Of a stretch of DNA of 64,000 nt, positions 13,806-23,382 are shown in pieces. The notes below the pieces were generated by a model. That model had not been told where the DNA came from and searched no databases. It saw only the letters and a program-made list of their open reading frames with translations. Position 1 is the first letter of the stretch. Each line of letters starts with the position of its first letter. Made by a program: the position numbers and the translations under genes. Origin of the DNA: DATJPD01 sp035506575 (lineage in GTDB: Bacteria; Pseudomonadota; Alphaproteobacteria; CACIAM-22H2); assembly GCA_035506575.1 (NCBI GenBank), contig DATJPD010000082.1, forward strand, positions 1-64,000. Reading direction: 5' to 3'.

Positions 13806-15587
13806 TTACACCGCGGCGGTCCCGCCCGCCGCAGCTGCGTCCTCGATCTGGAGCTGGATGCGCGTCTCGCCGCGCCAATCGTCGGCCCGGAGCCGCCCGC
13901 CGAGGTGGAGGCTGACCCCTGCCCGGTCGAGCAAGGCGTTGCCCAAGGGCGAGCCGACGGCGCGGAACGCGATGGCGGCCAGGCGCCCGCCGCGCGCGTC
14001 CGCCAGGAAGCAGCGCACGTGCTTCTCGCCGACGATATCCGCCTTGGCGACGCGCACGCCAGGGAACGCGAAGCGGGGCTCGGGATTTCCGACCCCGAAC
14101 GGTCCCACCTTGCCCAACGCTTCGATCAGGTCGGGGGTGGCGGCTCCGAGCGACAGGGCGCCATCGAAGGCGAGACCAGACTGCGTGCGCGTGATCTGGG
14201 CCGCGACACGCTCGCCCAGGAACTCGCGCAGCTCGCCCAGGCGCTCGACCGCGGCGGTGAACCCGGCCGCGTTCTTGTGCCCCCCGCCGTTGATCAGCAG
14301 GCCCGCCTCGCGCGCGGCGATGACGGCGGCGCCGAGATCGACGCCGAGGGCCGCGCGACCGGATCCTTTGGCGATGCCGTCGGCCACGGCCGCGACGAAG
14401 GTTGGCCGGTCGTAACGCTCGCGCAGGCGTCCCGCGACGATGCCAATGACACCGGGATGCCATCCCTCGCCAGCCGCGAAGACCAGGCTGCCGGAGGTGC
14501 CCGCGCTCTCGACCTGGCCGGTCGCCGCCTCGAGGACGGCCGCCTCGATCGCCTGGCGCTCGCGGTTGTGGCGGTCGAGGCGCTCGGCAATTGCCCGGGC
14601 CTCGTCGGGATCGTTCGTGGTGAGCAGCCGGGCGCCCAGATCGGCCTCGCCGACCCGGCCCCCGGCATTCACCCGCGGCCCCAGCACGAAGCCAAGATGA
14701 TAGACATCGCAAGCCCGGTCGATGCGGGCCACGTCGGCGAGCGCCACGAGGCCAGCATTGCCGCGCTGTGCCAGGACTTTCAGCCCCTGCGCGACAAACG
14801 CCCGGTTGAGGCCGGTGAGCGGCACCACATCGCAGACGGTGCCGAGCGCCACGAGGTCGAGCAGGTCGAGGAGCGACGGCTCGGGCCGCGCCGCGAACCA
14901 GCCCTCTTCGCGCAAGAGGCGGTTCACCGCCACCGCGAAAAGGAAGGAAACCCCCACTGCCGCGAGCTGACGGTGCGGCGTGGTCTCGTCGAGACGGTTT
15001 GGATTGACCACACCGACGGCCAGGGGCAGGCGCGGCTCGGCCACGTGATGGTCGATGACGATGACGTCGAGCCCGGCGTCGGCCGCCGCGGCGAGCGGCA
15101 CATGCGCGGTGACGCCGCAATCGACCGTGACCACCACACCCGCACCTTCGGCCTTGAGACGCAACAGCGCCGGCGCGTTGGGGCCATAGCCTTCGCGCTG
15201 ACGGTCCGGGATATAGATGCGAACCTTGGCGCCGGCGGCCGTAAAGAACCGGTGCAGCAGCGCCGACGATGTCGCCCCGTCGACGTCATAGTCGCCGAAG
15301 ATCGCGATCTCCTCGCCCGTACGAATGGCGCGCGAGAGCCGCGCCGCCGCGCGATCCATGTCCTTGAGATGCGTGGGATCGGGCAGTTGCTCGCGCAGCC
15401 GCGGAGAGAAGAACGCGGGCGCCGCCGCCTCGTCGACGCCCCGCCCGGCGATCACGCGCGCCACGATCTCGGACAGGCCGAGGCGCTGGGCCAGGCCCAG
15501 GGCCATACGGTCGTCATCCAGACGCGCGTACCAGCGCCGGCCGAGGGCCGAACGCTCGACGCCGAGAAAGCCTGCGGAGTCGCTCAC
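13806..15587 (-). CDS. recJ: Single-stranded-DNA-specific 5'-3' exonuclease RecJ
   Basis: RecJ degrades single-stranded DNA 5' to 3' in RecF-pathway recombination and mismatch repair. It has 593 residues, normal for the family. The DHH phosphoesterase core is visible: IFGDYDVDGATSSALL (motif I), VTVDCGVTAH, VIDHHVAEP (motif III) and LGFVLGPRVNAGGRVGEADLG (motif IV). The DHHA1 part follows (GSGRAALGVDLGAAV; NGGGHKNAAGFT), then the OB domain. It starts with GTG at 15587. It sits between glpX and the 218-residue gene in a tight leftward operon. Confidence 0.95.
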   Translation of the reverse strand: MSDSAGFLGVERSALGRRWYARLDDDRMALGLAQRLGLSEIVARVIAGRGVDEAAAPAFFSPRLREQLPDPTHLKDMDRAAARLSRAIRTGEEIAIFGDYDVDGATSSALLHRFFTAAGAKVRIYIPDRQREGYGPNAPALLRLKAEGAGVVVTVDCGVTAHVPLAAAADAGLDVIVIDHHVAEPRLPLAVGVVNPNRLDETTPHRQLAAVGVSFLFAVAVNRLLREEGWFAARPEPSLLDLLDLVALGTVCDVVPLTGLNRAFVAQGLKVLAQRGNAGLVALADVARIDRACDVYHLGFVLGPRVNAGGRVGEADLGARLLTTNDPDEARAIAERLDRHNRERQAIEAAVLEAATGQVESAGTSGSLVFAAGEGWHPGVIGIVAGRLRERYDRPTFVAAVADGIAKGSGRAALGVDLGAAVIAAREAGLLINGGGHKNAAGFTAAVERLGELREFLGERVAAQITRTQSGLAFDGALSLGAATPDLIEALGKVGPFGVGNPEPRFAFPGVRVAKADIVGEKHVRCFLADARGGRLAAIAFRAVGSPLGNALLDRAGVSLHLGGRLRADDWRGETRIQLQIEDAAAAGGTAAV

Positions 15588-15622
15588 CCGGGTATTTTAC
15601 CCGGGTTTCGCCGGCACGATCG

Positions 15623-16594
15623 TTATTCCAGTCCCGGCTTGCGGGTGAAGTTGTGCGTGGCCTCGATGACGCGGACGGTCCCGGTCTTCGAGCGCATGAT
15701 GATCGAGTGCGTCGACCCGGTGGTGGCCGAACGGCGAACGCCGCGCAGCATCGAACCGTCGGTGACCCCGGTGGCGGCGAACATCACGTCGCCCTTGGCG
15801 AGATCGAGCATCGAGTATTTGCGGTTGAGGTCCTTGATGCCCCATTTCCCGGCACGCTGCTTCTCGTCATCGTTGCGGAACAGGAGCCGGGCCTGCATCT
15901 GGCCGCCGATGCAGCGGAGCGCCGCCGCCGCGAGCACGCCCTCGGGGGCGCCGCCGCTGCCCATGTAGATGTCGACGCCGCTTTCCGGGCGCGACGTCGC
16001 GATGACGCCGCTCACGTCGCCGTCCGAGATCAGCATGATGCGCGCACCCGCCTCGCGGACCTTGGCGATCAGGTCCGAATGGCGGGGCCGGTCGAGAATG
16101 CAGACGACGAGGTCCGAGATCTCCGCCTTCTTCGCCTTGGCGAGGTTCTTGAGATTGGCCTTGGGCGATTCATCCAGATCGACGACCCCGTCCGGCAGCC
16201 CGCCGCCGACCGCGATCTTGTCCATGTAGACATCGGGAGCGTTGAGGAAGCCGCCCTCCTCGGCCATGGCGATCACCGACAGCGCGTTCGGGCCGCCCTT
16301 GGCGGTGATCGTGGTGCCTTCGAGCGGGTCGAGCGCGATGTCGACGCGCGGGCCGACGCCGCGGCCGACCTTCTCGCCGATATAGAGCATCGGCGCCTCG
16401 TCGCGCTCGCCCTCGCCGATCACGACCACGCCCTGGATCGCGAGGCCGTTGAGAGCGCTGCGCATCGCGTCCACGGCCGCCTGGTCCGCGGCCTTCTCAT
16501 CCCCGCGCCCCATCAGCCGGGACGCCGCGAGCGCCGCCCATTCGGTCACCCGGACCACTTCGAGCGCCAGATTGCGGTCCATTTGCTCGGCCAT
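15623..16594 (-). CDS. glpX: Class II fructose-1,6-bisphosphatase
   Basis: Hydrolyses fructose-1,6-bisphosphate to fructose-6-phosphate in gluconeogenesis. It has 323 residues. GlpX signatures are NLALEVVRVTEWAALAASR at the start, MRSALNGLAIQGVVVIGEGERDEAPML, and the metal-binding DIALDPLEGTTI (the DPLEGT motif). SVIAMAEEGG and GSGGAPEGVLAAAALRC follow. The ATG at 16594 is preceded by GGAGG and lies 11 bases after hom. With the GTP-type PEPCK further along, it supports growth on non-sugar carbon. Confidence 0.96.
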   Translation of the reverse strand: MAEQMDRNLALEVVRVTEWAALAASRLMGRGDEKAADQAAVDAMRSALNGLAIQGVVVIGEGERDEAPMLYIGEKVGRGVGPRVDIALDPLEGTTITAKGGPNALSVIAMAEEGGFLNAPDVYMDKIAVGGGLPDGVVDLDESPKANLKNLAKAKKAEISDLVVCILDRPRHSDLIAKVREAGARIMLISDGDVSGVIATSRPESGVDIYMGSGGAPEGVLAAAALRCIGGQMQARLLFRNDDEKQRAGKWGIKDLNRKYSMLDLAKGDVMFAATGVTDGSMLRGVRRSATTGSTHSIIMRSKTGTVRVIEATHNFTRKPGLE

Positions 16595-16605
16595 CGTTGC
16601 CTCCC

Positions 16606-17898
16606 TCACAAGTTCTCGATGCGGATCGCGCGCGGCGGCTCGAGAACGGCATTGAGCGCCTGAATGCGGCGCAGGGCACGGTTCATCCCGGCTTCCTCGG
16701 TGTCATGGGTGGTCAGTACGACCGGCACCATCTCATCAGGGCTGCGGCCCCGCTGCAGCATCGATTCCAGCGACACGTTTTCATCACGCAAAGCGGCCGT
16801 GACGTCGGCAATGACGCCCGGCCGGTCGACCACCATCAGGCGAATGTAGTAGGCCCCGACGCGGCGTTCCATCGGGGAGACCGGTGGCAAAGCGAGGGCA
16901 GACACGGGCACGCCGAAGGTCGGGGTACGCCGGCCGCGCGCGAGGTCGACCAGATCGGCCGCCACCGCTGAGGCGGTCGGCCCGGCGCCCGCTCCCCGGC
17001 CCTCGAAGACGGTGCGCCCGGCGAAGTTGCCCTCGGCCACGACGGCGTTGAAGACGTCCTCGACCGCGGCGATCGGGGTCTCGATCGGGACCAGGCACGG
17101 ATGCACGCGTTGCTCGATGCCGTGCTCGGTCATGCGGGCGATCCCGAGCAGCTTGAGCCGGTAGCCCAGCTCCTTGGCGAACTCGAGGTCGAGTGGCGCG
17201 ATGTGGCGGATGCCCTCGATATGCACGCCCGCGAAATTGACCGCCGCACCGAACGCGAGTCCGGCCAGGATCGCGAGCTTGTGCGCCGCATCGATCCCAT
17301 CGACGTCGAAGCTCGGATCGGCTTCCGCATACCCGAGCTTCTGGGCTTCCGCGAGGACCTCAGCAAAGGGCCGGCCGGTTCGCCGCATCTGCGTCAGGAT
17401 GTAATTGCAGGTGCCATTGAGGATGCCGTAGATGCGCAGGATGCGGTTGGCCGCAAGCCCCTCGCGCAGCGCCTTGATCACCGGAATGCCGCCGGCGACC
17501 GCCGCCTCGTAGCAGAGTGCGACGCCCTTTTCTTCCGCGGCCCGCGCGAGTGCGGTCCCATGCACTGCAAGAAGCGCCTTATTGGCCGTGACCACGGAGC
17601 GGCCGCGCGCAATCGCAGTCTCGCAGACGCGCTTGGCCACGCCGTCCGAGCCGCCGATCAGCTCCAGCACGATCTCCGCATCGGCCTCTGCCGCCAACGC
17701 CGCCGCGTCATCGAACCATCTGGCCTGCCCGAGATCGACGCCGCGCTTGCGGCTTTTGTCGCGCGCGCTGACGGCCGTGACCACCAACGGCCGGCCGCAA
17801 CGCTGGGCCAGGAGCTCGCCGTTCTCGGCCAGCAGCTTGACCACGCCGGCCCCGACGGTGCCGAGCCCCGCGATCGCGATCTTGAGCGGCGATGCCAT
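16606..17898 (-). CDS. hom: Homoserine dehydrogenase
   Basis: Reduces aspartate semialdehyde to homoserine, the branch to threonine and methionine. It has 430 residues. A Rossmann motif (IAGLGTVGAGVVKLLAENG) opens the protein. The catalytic region has ANKALLAVHG, YEAAVAGGIPVIKALREGL and the substrate segment LGYAEADPSFDVDGIDAAHKL. A C-terminal ACT domain (GAYYIRLMVVDRPGVIADV) suggests feedback control by threonine. It lies 27 bases after the aminotransferase gene and 11 before glpX. metY at 37.7 kb could use acetylated homoserine made downstream of this step. Confidence 0.96.
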   Translation of the reverse strand: MASPLKIAIAGLGTVGAGVVKLLAENGELLAQRCGRPLVVTAVSARDKSRKRGVDLGQARWFDDAAALAAEADAEIVLELIGGSDGVAKRVCETAIARGRSVVTANKALLAVHGTALARAAEEKGVALCYEAAVAGGIPVIKALREGLAANRILRIYGILNGTCNYILTQMRRTGRPFAEVLAEAQKLGYAEADPSFDVDGIDAAHKLAILAGLAFGAAVNFAGVHIEGIRHIAPLDLEFAKELGYRLKLLGIARMTEHGIEQRVHPCLVPIETPIAAVEDVFNAVVAEGNFAGRTVFEGRGAGAGPTASAVAADLVDLARGRRTPTFGVPVSALALPPVSPMERRVGAYYIRLMVVDRPGVIADVTAALRDENVSLESMLQRGRSPDEMVPVVLTTHDTEEAGMNRALRRIQALNAVLEPPRAIRIENL

Positions 17899-17925
17899 CT
17901 GCCTTCGGTCGACTGGCGGTGGGCG

Positions 17926-19176
17926 TCAGGAGACCGCCGCCCGTTTGCGGGGCGAGCGGGTCGACATGTTCTTCTGCGTGGGCGGCTCCGGCAACGCATC
18001 GCCGGTGCCGAAGAAGGCCTTGATGTTGCGGCAGGCCTGCCGGATGCGCTGGACGTTCTCGACCAACGCAAGGCGCACGTGCCCGTCGCCGTACTCGCCG
18101 AAGCCGATGCCGGGCGAGACGGCGACGTTCGCCTCTTTCAGCAGGAGCTTCGAGAACTCGAGCGAGCCGAGCTGGGCAAAGCGCGGCGGGATCGGCGCCC
18201 AGGCGAACATCGACGCGGGCGGGCTCGGGACGGTCCAGCCGGCCGCGGCCAGGCCGCCGATCAGCGCGTCGCGGCGCTGGCGGTAGGTCTCGCGGATCTC
18301 GGCCACGCAGTCCTGCGGCCCGTTGAGGGCAGCGGCCGCCGCGACCTGCACCGGCGTGAACGCGCCGTAGTCGAGATACGACTTGATGCGCGCGAGGGCG
18401 CCGATCAGACGGCGGTTGCCGGCCGCGAAGCCGACCCGCCATCCGGCCATCGCATAGGTCTTGCTCATCGAGGTGAATTCGACCGCGATGTCCTTGGCGC
18501 CCGGAACCTGAAGGATCGACGGCGGCGGATTGCCGTCGAAATAGATCTCGGCATAGGCGAGATCCGACAGGATGTAGATGCCGTGCGCCCGGCAGAATTC
18601 GACGCATTCGCCGTAGAAATCGAGCCCGACGACCTGCGCGGTCGGATTTGAAGGGAAGCTCAGGACGAGCGCGATCGGCGGCGGGACGGAATGCTTGACC
18701 GCGCGCTTGAGGCTGCCGAAGAAATCATGCCCCTCGCCGATCGGCAGATGGCGCAAGCTGGCTCCGGCCATGATGAAGCCGTAGGGGTGGATCGGATAGC
18801 TCGGATTGGGCACCAGGATCGTGTCGCCCGGGCTGGTGATCGCCTGCGCGAGATTGGCCAGGCCCTCTTTCGAGCCGAGGGTCACGATCGTCTCGGTCTC
18901 GGGGTCGATGTCGACGTTGAACCGCCGCTTGTAATAGGCGGCGTGCGCCCGGCGCAGGCCAGGAATGCCGCGCGACACCGAGTAGCGGTGGGTGCGCGGA
19001 TCGCGCACCGTCTCGACCAGCTTCTCGACGATGTGCTTGGGGGTCGGCATGTCGGGATTGCCCATGCCGAGGTCGATGACGTCGAGGCCGGCCGCGCGTG
19101 CCTTGGCACGCATGGTGTTGACCTCGGCGAACACGTAAGGCGGGAGACGTCTGATCCGGTAAAAATCTTCGCTCAT
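17926..19176 (-). CDS. alaC: Class I/II PLP aminotransferase, AlaC type
   Basis: A fold-type I aminotransferase of 416 residues that closely follows AlaC, the glutamate-pyruvate aminotransferase. The start is the family's IRRLPPYVFAEVN, followed by DLGMGNPDMPTPKHIVEKL. The PLP site shows SLSFPSNPTAQ-type sequence, DLAYAEIYFDG, and the Schiff-base lysine in SMSKTYAMAGWRVGF. The end has GIGFGEYGDGHVRLALVEN and a short basic tail. It heads the hom-glpX-recJ operon, a common alphaproteobacterial order. A role at another amino-acid transamination, such as LL-diaminopimelate, is possible because the subfamilies are close. Confidence 0.88.
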   Translation of the reverse strand: MSEDFYRIRRLPPYVFAEVNTMRAKARAAGLDVIDLGMGNPDMPTPKHIVEKLVETVRDPRTHRYSVSRGIPGLRRAHAAYYKRRFNVDIDPETETIVTLGSKEGLANLAQAITSPGDTILVPNPSYPIHPYGFIMAGASLRHLPIGEGHDFFGSLKRAVKHSVPPPIALVLSFPSNPTAQVVGLDFYGECVEFCRAHGIYILSDLAYAEIYFDGNPPPSILQVPGAKDIAVEFTSMSKTYAMAGWRVGFAAGNRRLIGALARIKSYLDYGAFTPVQVAAAAALNGPQDCVAEIRETYRQRRDALIGGLAAAGWTVPSPPASMFAWAPIPPRFAQLGSLEFSKLLLKEANVAVSPGIGFGEYGDGHVRLALVENVQRIRQACRNIKAFFGTGDALPEPPTQKNMSTRSPRKRAAVS

Positions 19177-19364
19177 CGCATCACTTTAGCCCCGGATTGG
19201 GGCACCATTCTGACACCGGGACAGCCGATCTCCCCGCCGACTCGGCTGCCCGCGGCGCCAGCAATGTAAGGCGCATCAGCCCTGTAAGCACCTGTTTTTT
19301 CGAGGGATGATGGCTGGCTGGCGCTTCCCTGGGCGGCCCGGTGCGGCTACGGTGGCACGCCTCC

Positions 19365-19955
19365 ATGCACGAGCCCTCTCCGCCCGACGACCTCGCCCGG
19401 CCGACCAGCCTTCGCCGTCGCCTGACCGAGCCTTCCTTCCTGTTTCTCCTGGTGTTTGCGAGCTCAACCGGCCTCGCCTGCTATGTCTTGAAGGGACCGG
19501 CGGTGTTCTGGACGGCGTTTCGCGAGCATCTGTGGCTCCTCGTCGCGATTACGCCGGTGCTGGCCGGGGCGGTCCTCCTGGGCGCCTTCCTTCAGGCGCT
19601 GGTCCCGCCCGGCTATGTGCGCACGCGCCTGGGCGAAGGATCGGGACTGCGCGGCATCGCGATCGGCTCGTTCATCGGCCTGTTCGTACCCGGCGGACCG
19701 ATGATCTCGATGCCGCTCCTGCTGGCGGTGATCGAGGCCGGGGCCGACCTCGCCGCGTGCGTCGCCTTCTACATGTCGTGGTCGATGCTGGCGTTGGTGC
19801 GCATCATCCAATGGGAGGTGCCGCTCATGGGCGGCAAGTTCGCGGCCATCCGTTTCCTGTCCGCGATCCCGCTGCCCTTCGTGGCCGGTCTCATGGCCAT
19901 TCCGCTGTTCCGCCGGTTTCGCGGGCGCGCACCCGGCAGCGGGATGTCCTCCTGA
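19365..19955 (+). CDS. Permease-like membrane protein, first half of a split pair
   Basis: A 196-residue protein with about four to five membrane helices (PSFLFLLVFASSTGLACYV; HLWLLVAITPVLAGAVLLGAFLQAL; MSWSMLALVRIIQWEVPLM). Its centre has GSFIGLFVPGGPMISMPLLLAVIEAG, like the helix-break motif seen in each half of DUF318/YraQ-type permeases. The next gene carries the matching motif and starts inside this stop codon (TGATG at 19953-19957). The two probably form one heterodimeric permease. The substrate is unknown. The ATG at 19365 is chosen; an upstream GTG at 19341 is possible. Confidence 0.68.
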   Translation: MHEPSPPDDLARPTSLRRRLTEPSFLFLLVFASSTGLACYVLKGPAVFWTAFREHLWLLVAITPVLAGAVLLGAFLQALVPPGYVRTRLGEGSGLRGIAIGSFIGLFVPGGPMISMPLLLAVIEAGADLAACVAFYMSWSMLALVRIIQWEVPLMGGKFAAIRFLSAIPLPFVAGLMAIPLFRRFRGRAPGSGMSS

Positions 19956-20446
19956 TGCTGCTCGCCGCCTCGATCATCTGGCCGATCGTCGTGCTGTGCA
20001 CGGTCGCCCTGTGGACCGGGCCGCGCTCGCGCCGCCGCCAGGCGCTGGCCCTGGCACAGACCAACGGCGTGTTCATGGCTCTGCGCATGCCGTTCGCCAT
20101 GCTGGGCGCCGGCTTCGCCGGCAGCCTGCTGCCGGCCGATCTGGTTGCCGAGTGGCTGGGCGGTGCGTCGGGCTGGAAAGGCATCCTCATCGCCTCGGCC
20201 GTCGGCTGCTTCGTGCCCAGCGGGCCGATCGTGTCGTTCCCGTTCGCGCTGGCGCTCTACAACACCGGCGTGGGCGTCCCCCAGCTGGTGGCCTTCCTCA
20301 CCTCGTGGTCGCTCCTGTCGGTGCACACGTTCATGGCCTGGGAGATGCCGGTCCTGGGCCTGCGCTTTCCGCTCGTGCGCTACGCGTGCTCCCTCATCCT
20401 TCCGCCGATCGCCGGGTTCCTCGCCATGGCGATGGTGGATATCTGA
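19955..20446 (+). CDS. Permease-like membrane protein, second half of a split pair
   Basis: A 163-residue membrane protein with about four helices. It repeats the topology and key motif of the preceding gene: SAVGCFVPSGPIVSFPFALALYNTGVG followed by AFLTSWSLLSVHTFMAWEMPVLGLRF. The two proteins match around P-[GS]-G-P-x(2)-S-x-P and around the SWS...WE-P-x(2)-G segment. This suggests they arose by duplication of a half-transporter. The ATG overlaps the previous stop by one base, so translation is coupled. The substrate cannot be told from sequence. Confidence 0.68.
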   Translation: MLLAASIIWPIVVLCTVALWTGPRSRRRQALALAQTNGVFMALRMPFAMLGAGFAGSLLPADLVAEWLGGASGWKGILIASAVGCFVPSGPIVSFPFALALYNTGVGVPQLVAFLTSWSLLSVHTFMAWEMPVLGLRFPLVRYACSLILPPIAGFLAMAMVDI

Positions 20447-20455
20447 CGCGCCGCC

Positions 20456-21352
20456 CTAATAGTCGACGAACACGTCGTAGGCGTCAGCGCGGCGGGTGCC
20501 GCTGTCGAGGATGGTCACGCGGTCGCTGGGCAGCCCCGTGCCGGCGAGCGCCTCGCGCAAGGCCTTGGTGCGCCGGTCGGCAAGTCCCGCGGCCGGCGGC
20601 GGACCATTGGCCGGTGCCGGCACAAGCCGGACCCGGCCATCGTTCTCCAGCGCCGCTGCTGCCGCGGCATCGAGGGTGTTCCGCCCGGCGGCGCCGATGG
20701 AGGCGGTATCGCTGGCAAACGAGACGGTGCCGTGCCGCTCGGACGTCGTGAGCACGCCCCCGGCCGCCGACGCTCCTTGCTCCGGAACTGCGGGGACCTC
20801 GATGAGCGGTGCCGGTCCCGCCCCCTCCGGGGTGGAGTTCAGCAACTCAGGCGGCAGGGAGTTCGGGCTCGGCGGCGCTGCGTTCGCGGTCGTGCTCGGC
20901 GGCTCCGCTGCGGGCGCGGGCGCTGGCGTCGGCGCCGCAGGAGCACCGGCCGAGGGTGGCACCTGCGCTCCGGTTTGGGCGCGCAAGGTCTCGTCGGCCT
21001 TGGCCGCGGCCGCACGGTCGGCTTGAAGGGCCGTGACCTCCTTTTGACGTTGCTGACGCTGCCCCACGGTCACGAAGGGTGGCGGCGGCACTGTGCCCAG
21101 GTTGGGGATCGGCCGGCCCTGCGCGGGCGGCGGCTCGACGTTCGGCGGGGCCGGCTCGTCGTATCCGAACAAGCCCATGACCGACCGCTTGGCGTTTCCG
21201 ACCTGGGTAATGGGGTCGTATTCCGGCGGCAGCTGCGAGCAAGCGGCAACCGCCAGGGCCGCCGCGGCCACCAAAAAAATATTCCGCAATGGCCGCGCGG
21301 CACGCCCGGTTGCAGTGCGGTGAGTGCGGCGCAACAAGTTTGTCACATCCAT
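20456..21352 (-). CDS. OmpA-like lipoprotein with Pro/Ala-rich linker
   Basis: A 298-residue envelope protein. The N-terminus has a basic segment, a hydrophobic helix and a lipobox (ALAVAACSQ, Cys38), so it is probably a lipoprotein. A long Pro/Ala/Gln linker follows (about 60-215), suited to spanning the periplasm. The C-terminal ~85 residues resemble a divergent OmpA/MotB peptidoglycan-binding domain: VSFASDTASIGAAGRNTLDAAA, VRLVPAPANGPPP, LADRRTKALREAL and GTRRADAYDVFVDY. I chose the ATG at 21352 because it places the signal segment correctly. It is transcribed away from phaC. Confidence 0.7.
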   Translation of the reverse strand: MDVTNLLRRTHRTATGRAARPLRNIFLVAAAALAVAACSQLPPEYDPITQVGNAKRSVMGLFGYDEPAPPNVEPPPAQGRPIPNLGTVPPPPFVTVGQRQQRQKEVTALQADRAAAAKADETLRAQTGAQVPPSAGAPAAPTPAPAPAAEPPSTTANAAPPSPNSLPPELLNSTPEGAGPAPLIEVPAVPEQGASAAGGVLTTSERHGTVSFASDTASIGAAGRNTLDAAAAAALENDGRVRLVPAPANGPPPAAGLADRRTKALREALAGTGLPSDRVTILDSGTRRADAYDVFVDY

Positions 21353-21528
21353 GAGATACGTGCGCCGCAGCGCAACCGGTCTCCGAAGGGGCTGAAATCC
21401 ACGCTGGTTTCGTATAGAGATTGTTAAAGTCTGCCGGCCTTTACTGGCGGAATCGCACACCCCATCTAAGGCACTCCGGCACCCTAACGAAAAGACGAGC
21501 AGCCGCAAAGCTTCGCTCACACGAAATC

Positions 21529-23382
21529 ATGGCCGATCAGTCCAGTCCTCTGCCAAGATCTGTCTCCGCTCCGCCCGGCAAAGCGGCGCCGGCGGGGGAG
21601 TCGTCGCCGTCCGACGTCAAGCTGCCCGATCCGGTGGAGTTGTCGCGAATCATGACCCGCATCGCCGAGCACAGCCAGCGGCTGGTCAGTGAGTTCCTCA
21701 CCCGCCAGGCTACGTCCCCGGTCGAGCAGCCGGACCCGCTCAATCTCGGCCACGCCTTCTTCGACATGACCGCACGCCTGATGGCGAACCCGGCCAAGCT
21801 CGTGCAGGCGCAGCTCTCGCTGTGGAACGACTACCTGGCGCTGTGGCAGTCGACCGCGCGCAAGATGCTGGGCGAGCCCTCGCAGGCGGTCGTGACGCCG
21901 GCCGAAGACGACCGCCGGTTCAAGGACGCGCTGTGGGACGAGAATTACGTCTTCGACTACATCAAGCAGTCGTACCTGTTGTCGGCGCGCTGGATGCAGT
22001 CGCTCGTGCGCGACGTCGAGGGGCTCGACGAGAAGACGGCACGCAAAGTCGATTTCTACACGCGCCAATTCGTCGACGCGATGGCGCCCTCGAATTTCGC
22101 CGTGACCAATCCCGAGGTGCTGCGCGCCACGATCGACAGCGGCGGCGAGAACCTGCTCAAGGGCCTGTCCAATCTCCTGGACGATCTCGAGCGCGGCAAG
22201 GGCCGTCTGTCGATCAAGATGACCGACCTCGAGGCGTTCAAGGTCGGCGAGAACATCGCCGTGACGCCCGGCAAGGTCGTCTACCAAAACGACCTGATGC
22301 AGCTCATCCAGTACGAGCCGACCACCGAGACCGTGGCCAAGCGCCCGCTGCTCATCATCCCGCCGTGGATCAACAAGTTCTACATCCTCGATCTGCGCGA
22401 GAAGAACTCGTTCATCAAATGGGCCGTGGGCCAAGGCCACACGGTATTCGTCATCTCGTGGGTCAACCCCGACGAGAAGCTCGCCGCCAAGACGTTCGAC
22501 GACTACATGGTCGAAGGACCTCTTGCCGCACTCGATGCCATGGAGAAGGCGACCGGGGAACGCGACGCCAACGTGATTGGCTACTGCCTCGGCGGCACCC
22601 TCCTCGCCTCCACGCTTGCCTGGATGGCGGCACGGAAGGACGACCGCATCCAGAGTGCGACGTTCTTCGCCGCGATGGTCGATTTCGAGGAAGCCGGCGA
22701 GCTCTCGGTGTTCATCGACGAGGAGCAGCTTGCCGCCCTCGAAGAGAAGATGAACGAGAAGGGCTATCTCGAAGGTCGCGACATGGCGACGACCTTCAAC
22801 ATGCTGCGCGCCAACGACCTGATCTGGTCGTTCGTCGTCAACAACTACCTCCTGGGCAAGGATCCGTTCCCGTTCGATCTCCTGTACTGGAATTCCGATT
22901 CCACGCGCATGCCCGCCGCGATGCACAGCTTCTACCTGCGGCAGATGTACCAGGAGAATCGCCTGTCCGCCGGCGAGATCAAGCTGCTCGGCACGAAGAT
23001 CGATCTCACCAAGATCAAGCTGCCGGTGTTCATCCTGTCGACGCGCGAGGACCATATCGCCCCGTGGCGCTCGACCTATGTGGCGACGCAACTCTATCGC
23101 GGCCCGACCGAGTTCGTCCTTGCCGCCTCGGGCCACATCGCGGGCGTGGTGAATCCTCCGGCCGCCAACAAGTACAGCCATTGGGTCGGCAAGAAGACTC
23201 CGCCCGCACCCGAGGACTGGCTTGCCGCGGCCGAACAGCATCCGGGCTCGTGGTGGCCGCACTGGAACCAATGGGTCAAGAAGTACTCGGGCGGCGAGGT
23301 GCCGGCGCGCAAGCCGGGTGATGGCAAGCTCCCCGTGATCGAGGCGGCTCCTGGGTCGTACGTGAAAGTAAAAGCGGTCTAG
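21529..23382 (+). CDS. phaC: Class I poly(3-hydroxyalkanoate) synthase
   Basis: Polymerises 3-hydroxyacyl-CoA, usually 3-hydroxybutyryl-CoA, into PHA storage granules. It has 617 residues, normal for class I. The N-terminal PhaC domain (DPLNLGHAFFDMTARLMANP; DYIKQSYLLSARWMQSLV) is followed by the alpha/beta-hydrolase core. The lipase-like box is GYCLGGT with nucleophile Cys353; the likely partners are Asp508 (STREDHIAPW) and His536 (ASGHIAGVVNPP). The ATG at 21529 (MADQSSPLP) is preferred over an earlier in-frame start. No phaA, phaB or phasin gene is in the window. Confidence 0.95.
   Translation: MADQSSPLPRSVSAPPGKAAPAGESSPSDVKLPDPVELSRIMTRIAEHSQRLVSEFLTRQATSPVEQPDPLNLGHAFFDMTARLMANPAKLVQAQLSLWNDYLALWQSTARKMLGEPSQAVVTPAEDDRRFKDALWDENYVFDYIKQSYLLSARWMQSLVRDVEGLDEKTARKVDFYTRQFVDAMAPSNFAVTNPEVLRATIDSGGENLLKGLSNLLDDLERGKGRLSIKMTDLEAFKVGENIAVTPGKVVYQNDLMQLIQYEPTTETVAKRPLLIIPPWINKFYILDLREKNSFIKWAVGQGHTVFVISWVNPDEKLAAKTFDDYMVEGPLAALDAMEKATGERDANVIGYCLGGTLLASTLAWMAARKDDRIQSATFFAAMVDFEEAGELSVFIDEEQLAALEEKMNEKGYLEGRDMATTFNMLRANDLIWSFVVNNYLLGKDPFPFDLLYWNSDSTRMPAAMHSFYLRQMYQENRLSAGEIKLLGTKIDLTKIKLPVFILSTREDHIAPWRSTYVATQLYRGPTEFVLAASGHIAGVVNPPAANKYSHWVGKKTPPAPEDWLAAAEQHPGSWWPHWNQWVKKYSGGEVPARKPGDGKLPVIEAAPGSYVKVKAV

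Noticed and set aside
13795..15120. Upstream extension of the 218-residue gene to 660 codons
   Set aside because: The extension overlaps recJ in another frame and is low-complexity Arg/Pro/Gly; the real start is the ATG at 13794, 11 bases after recJ.
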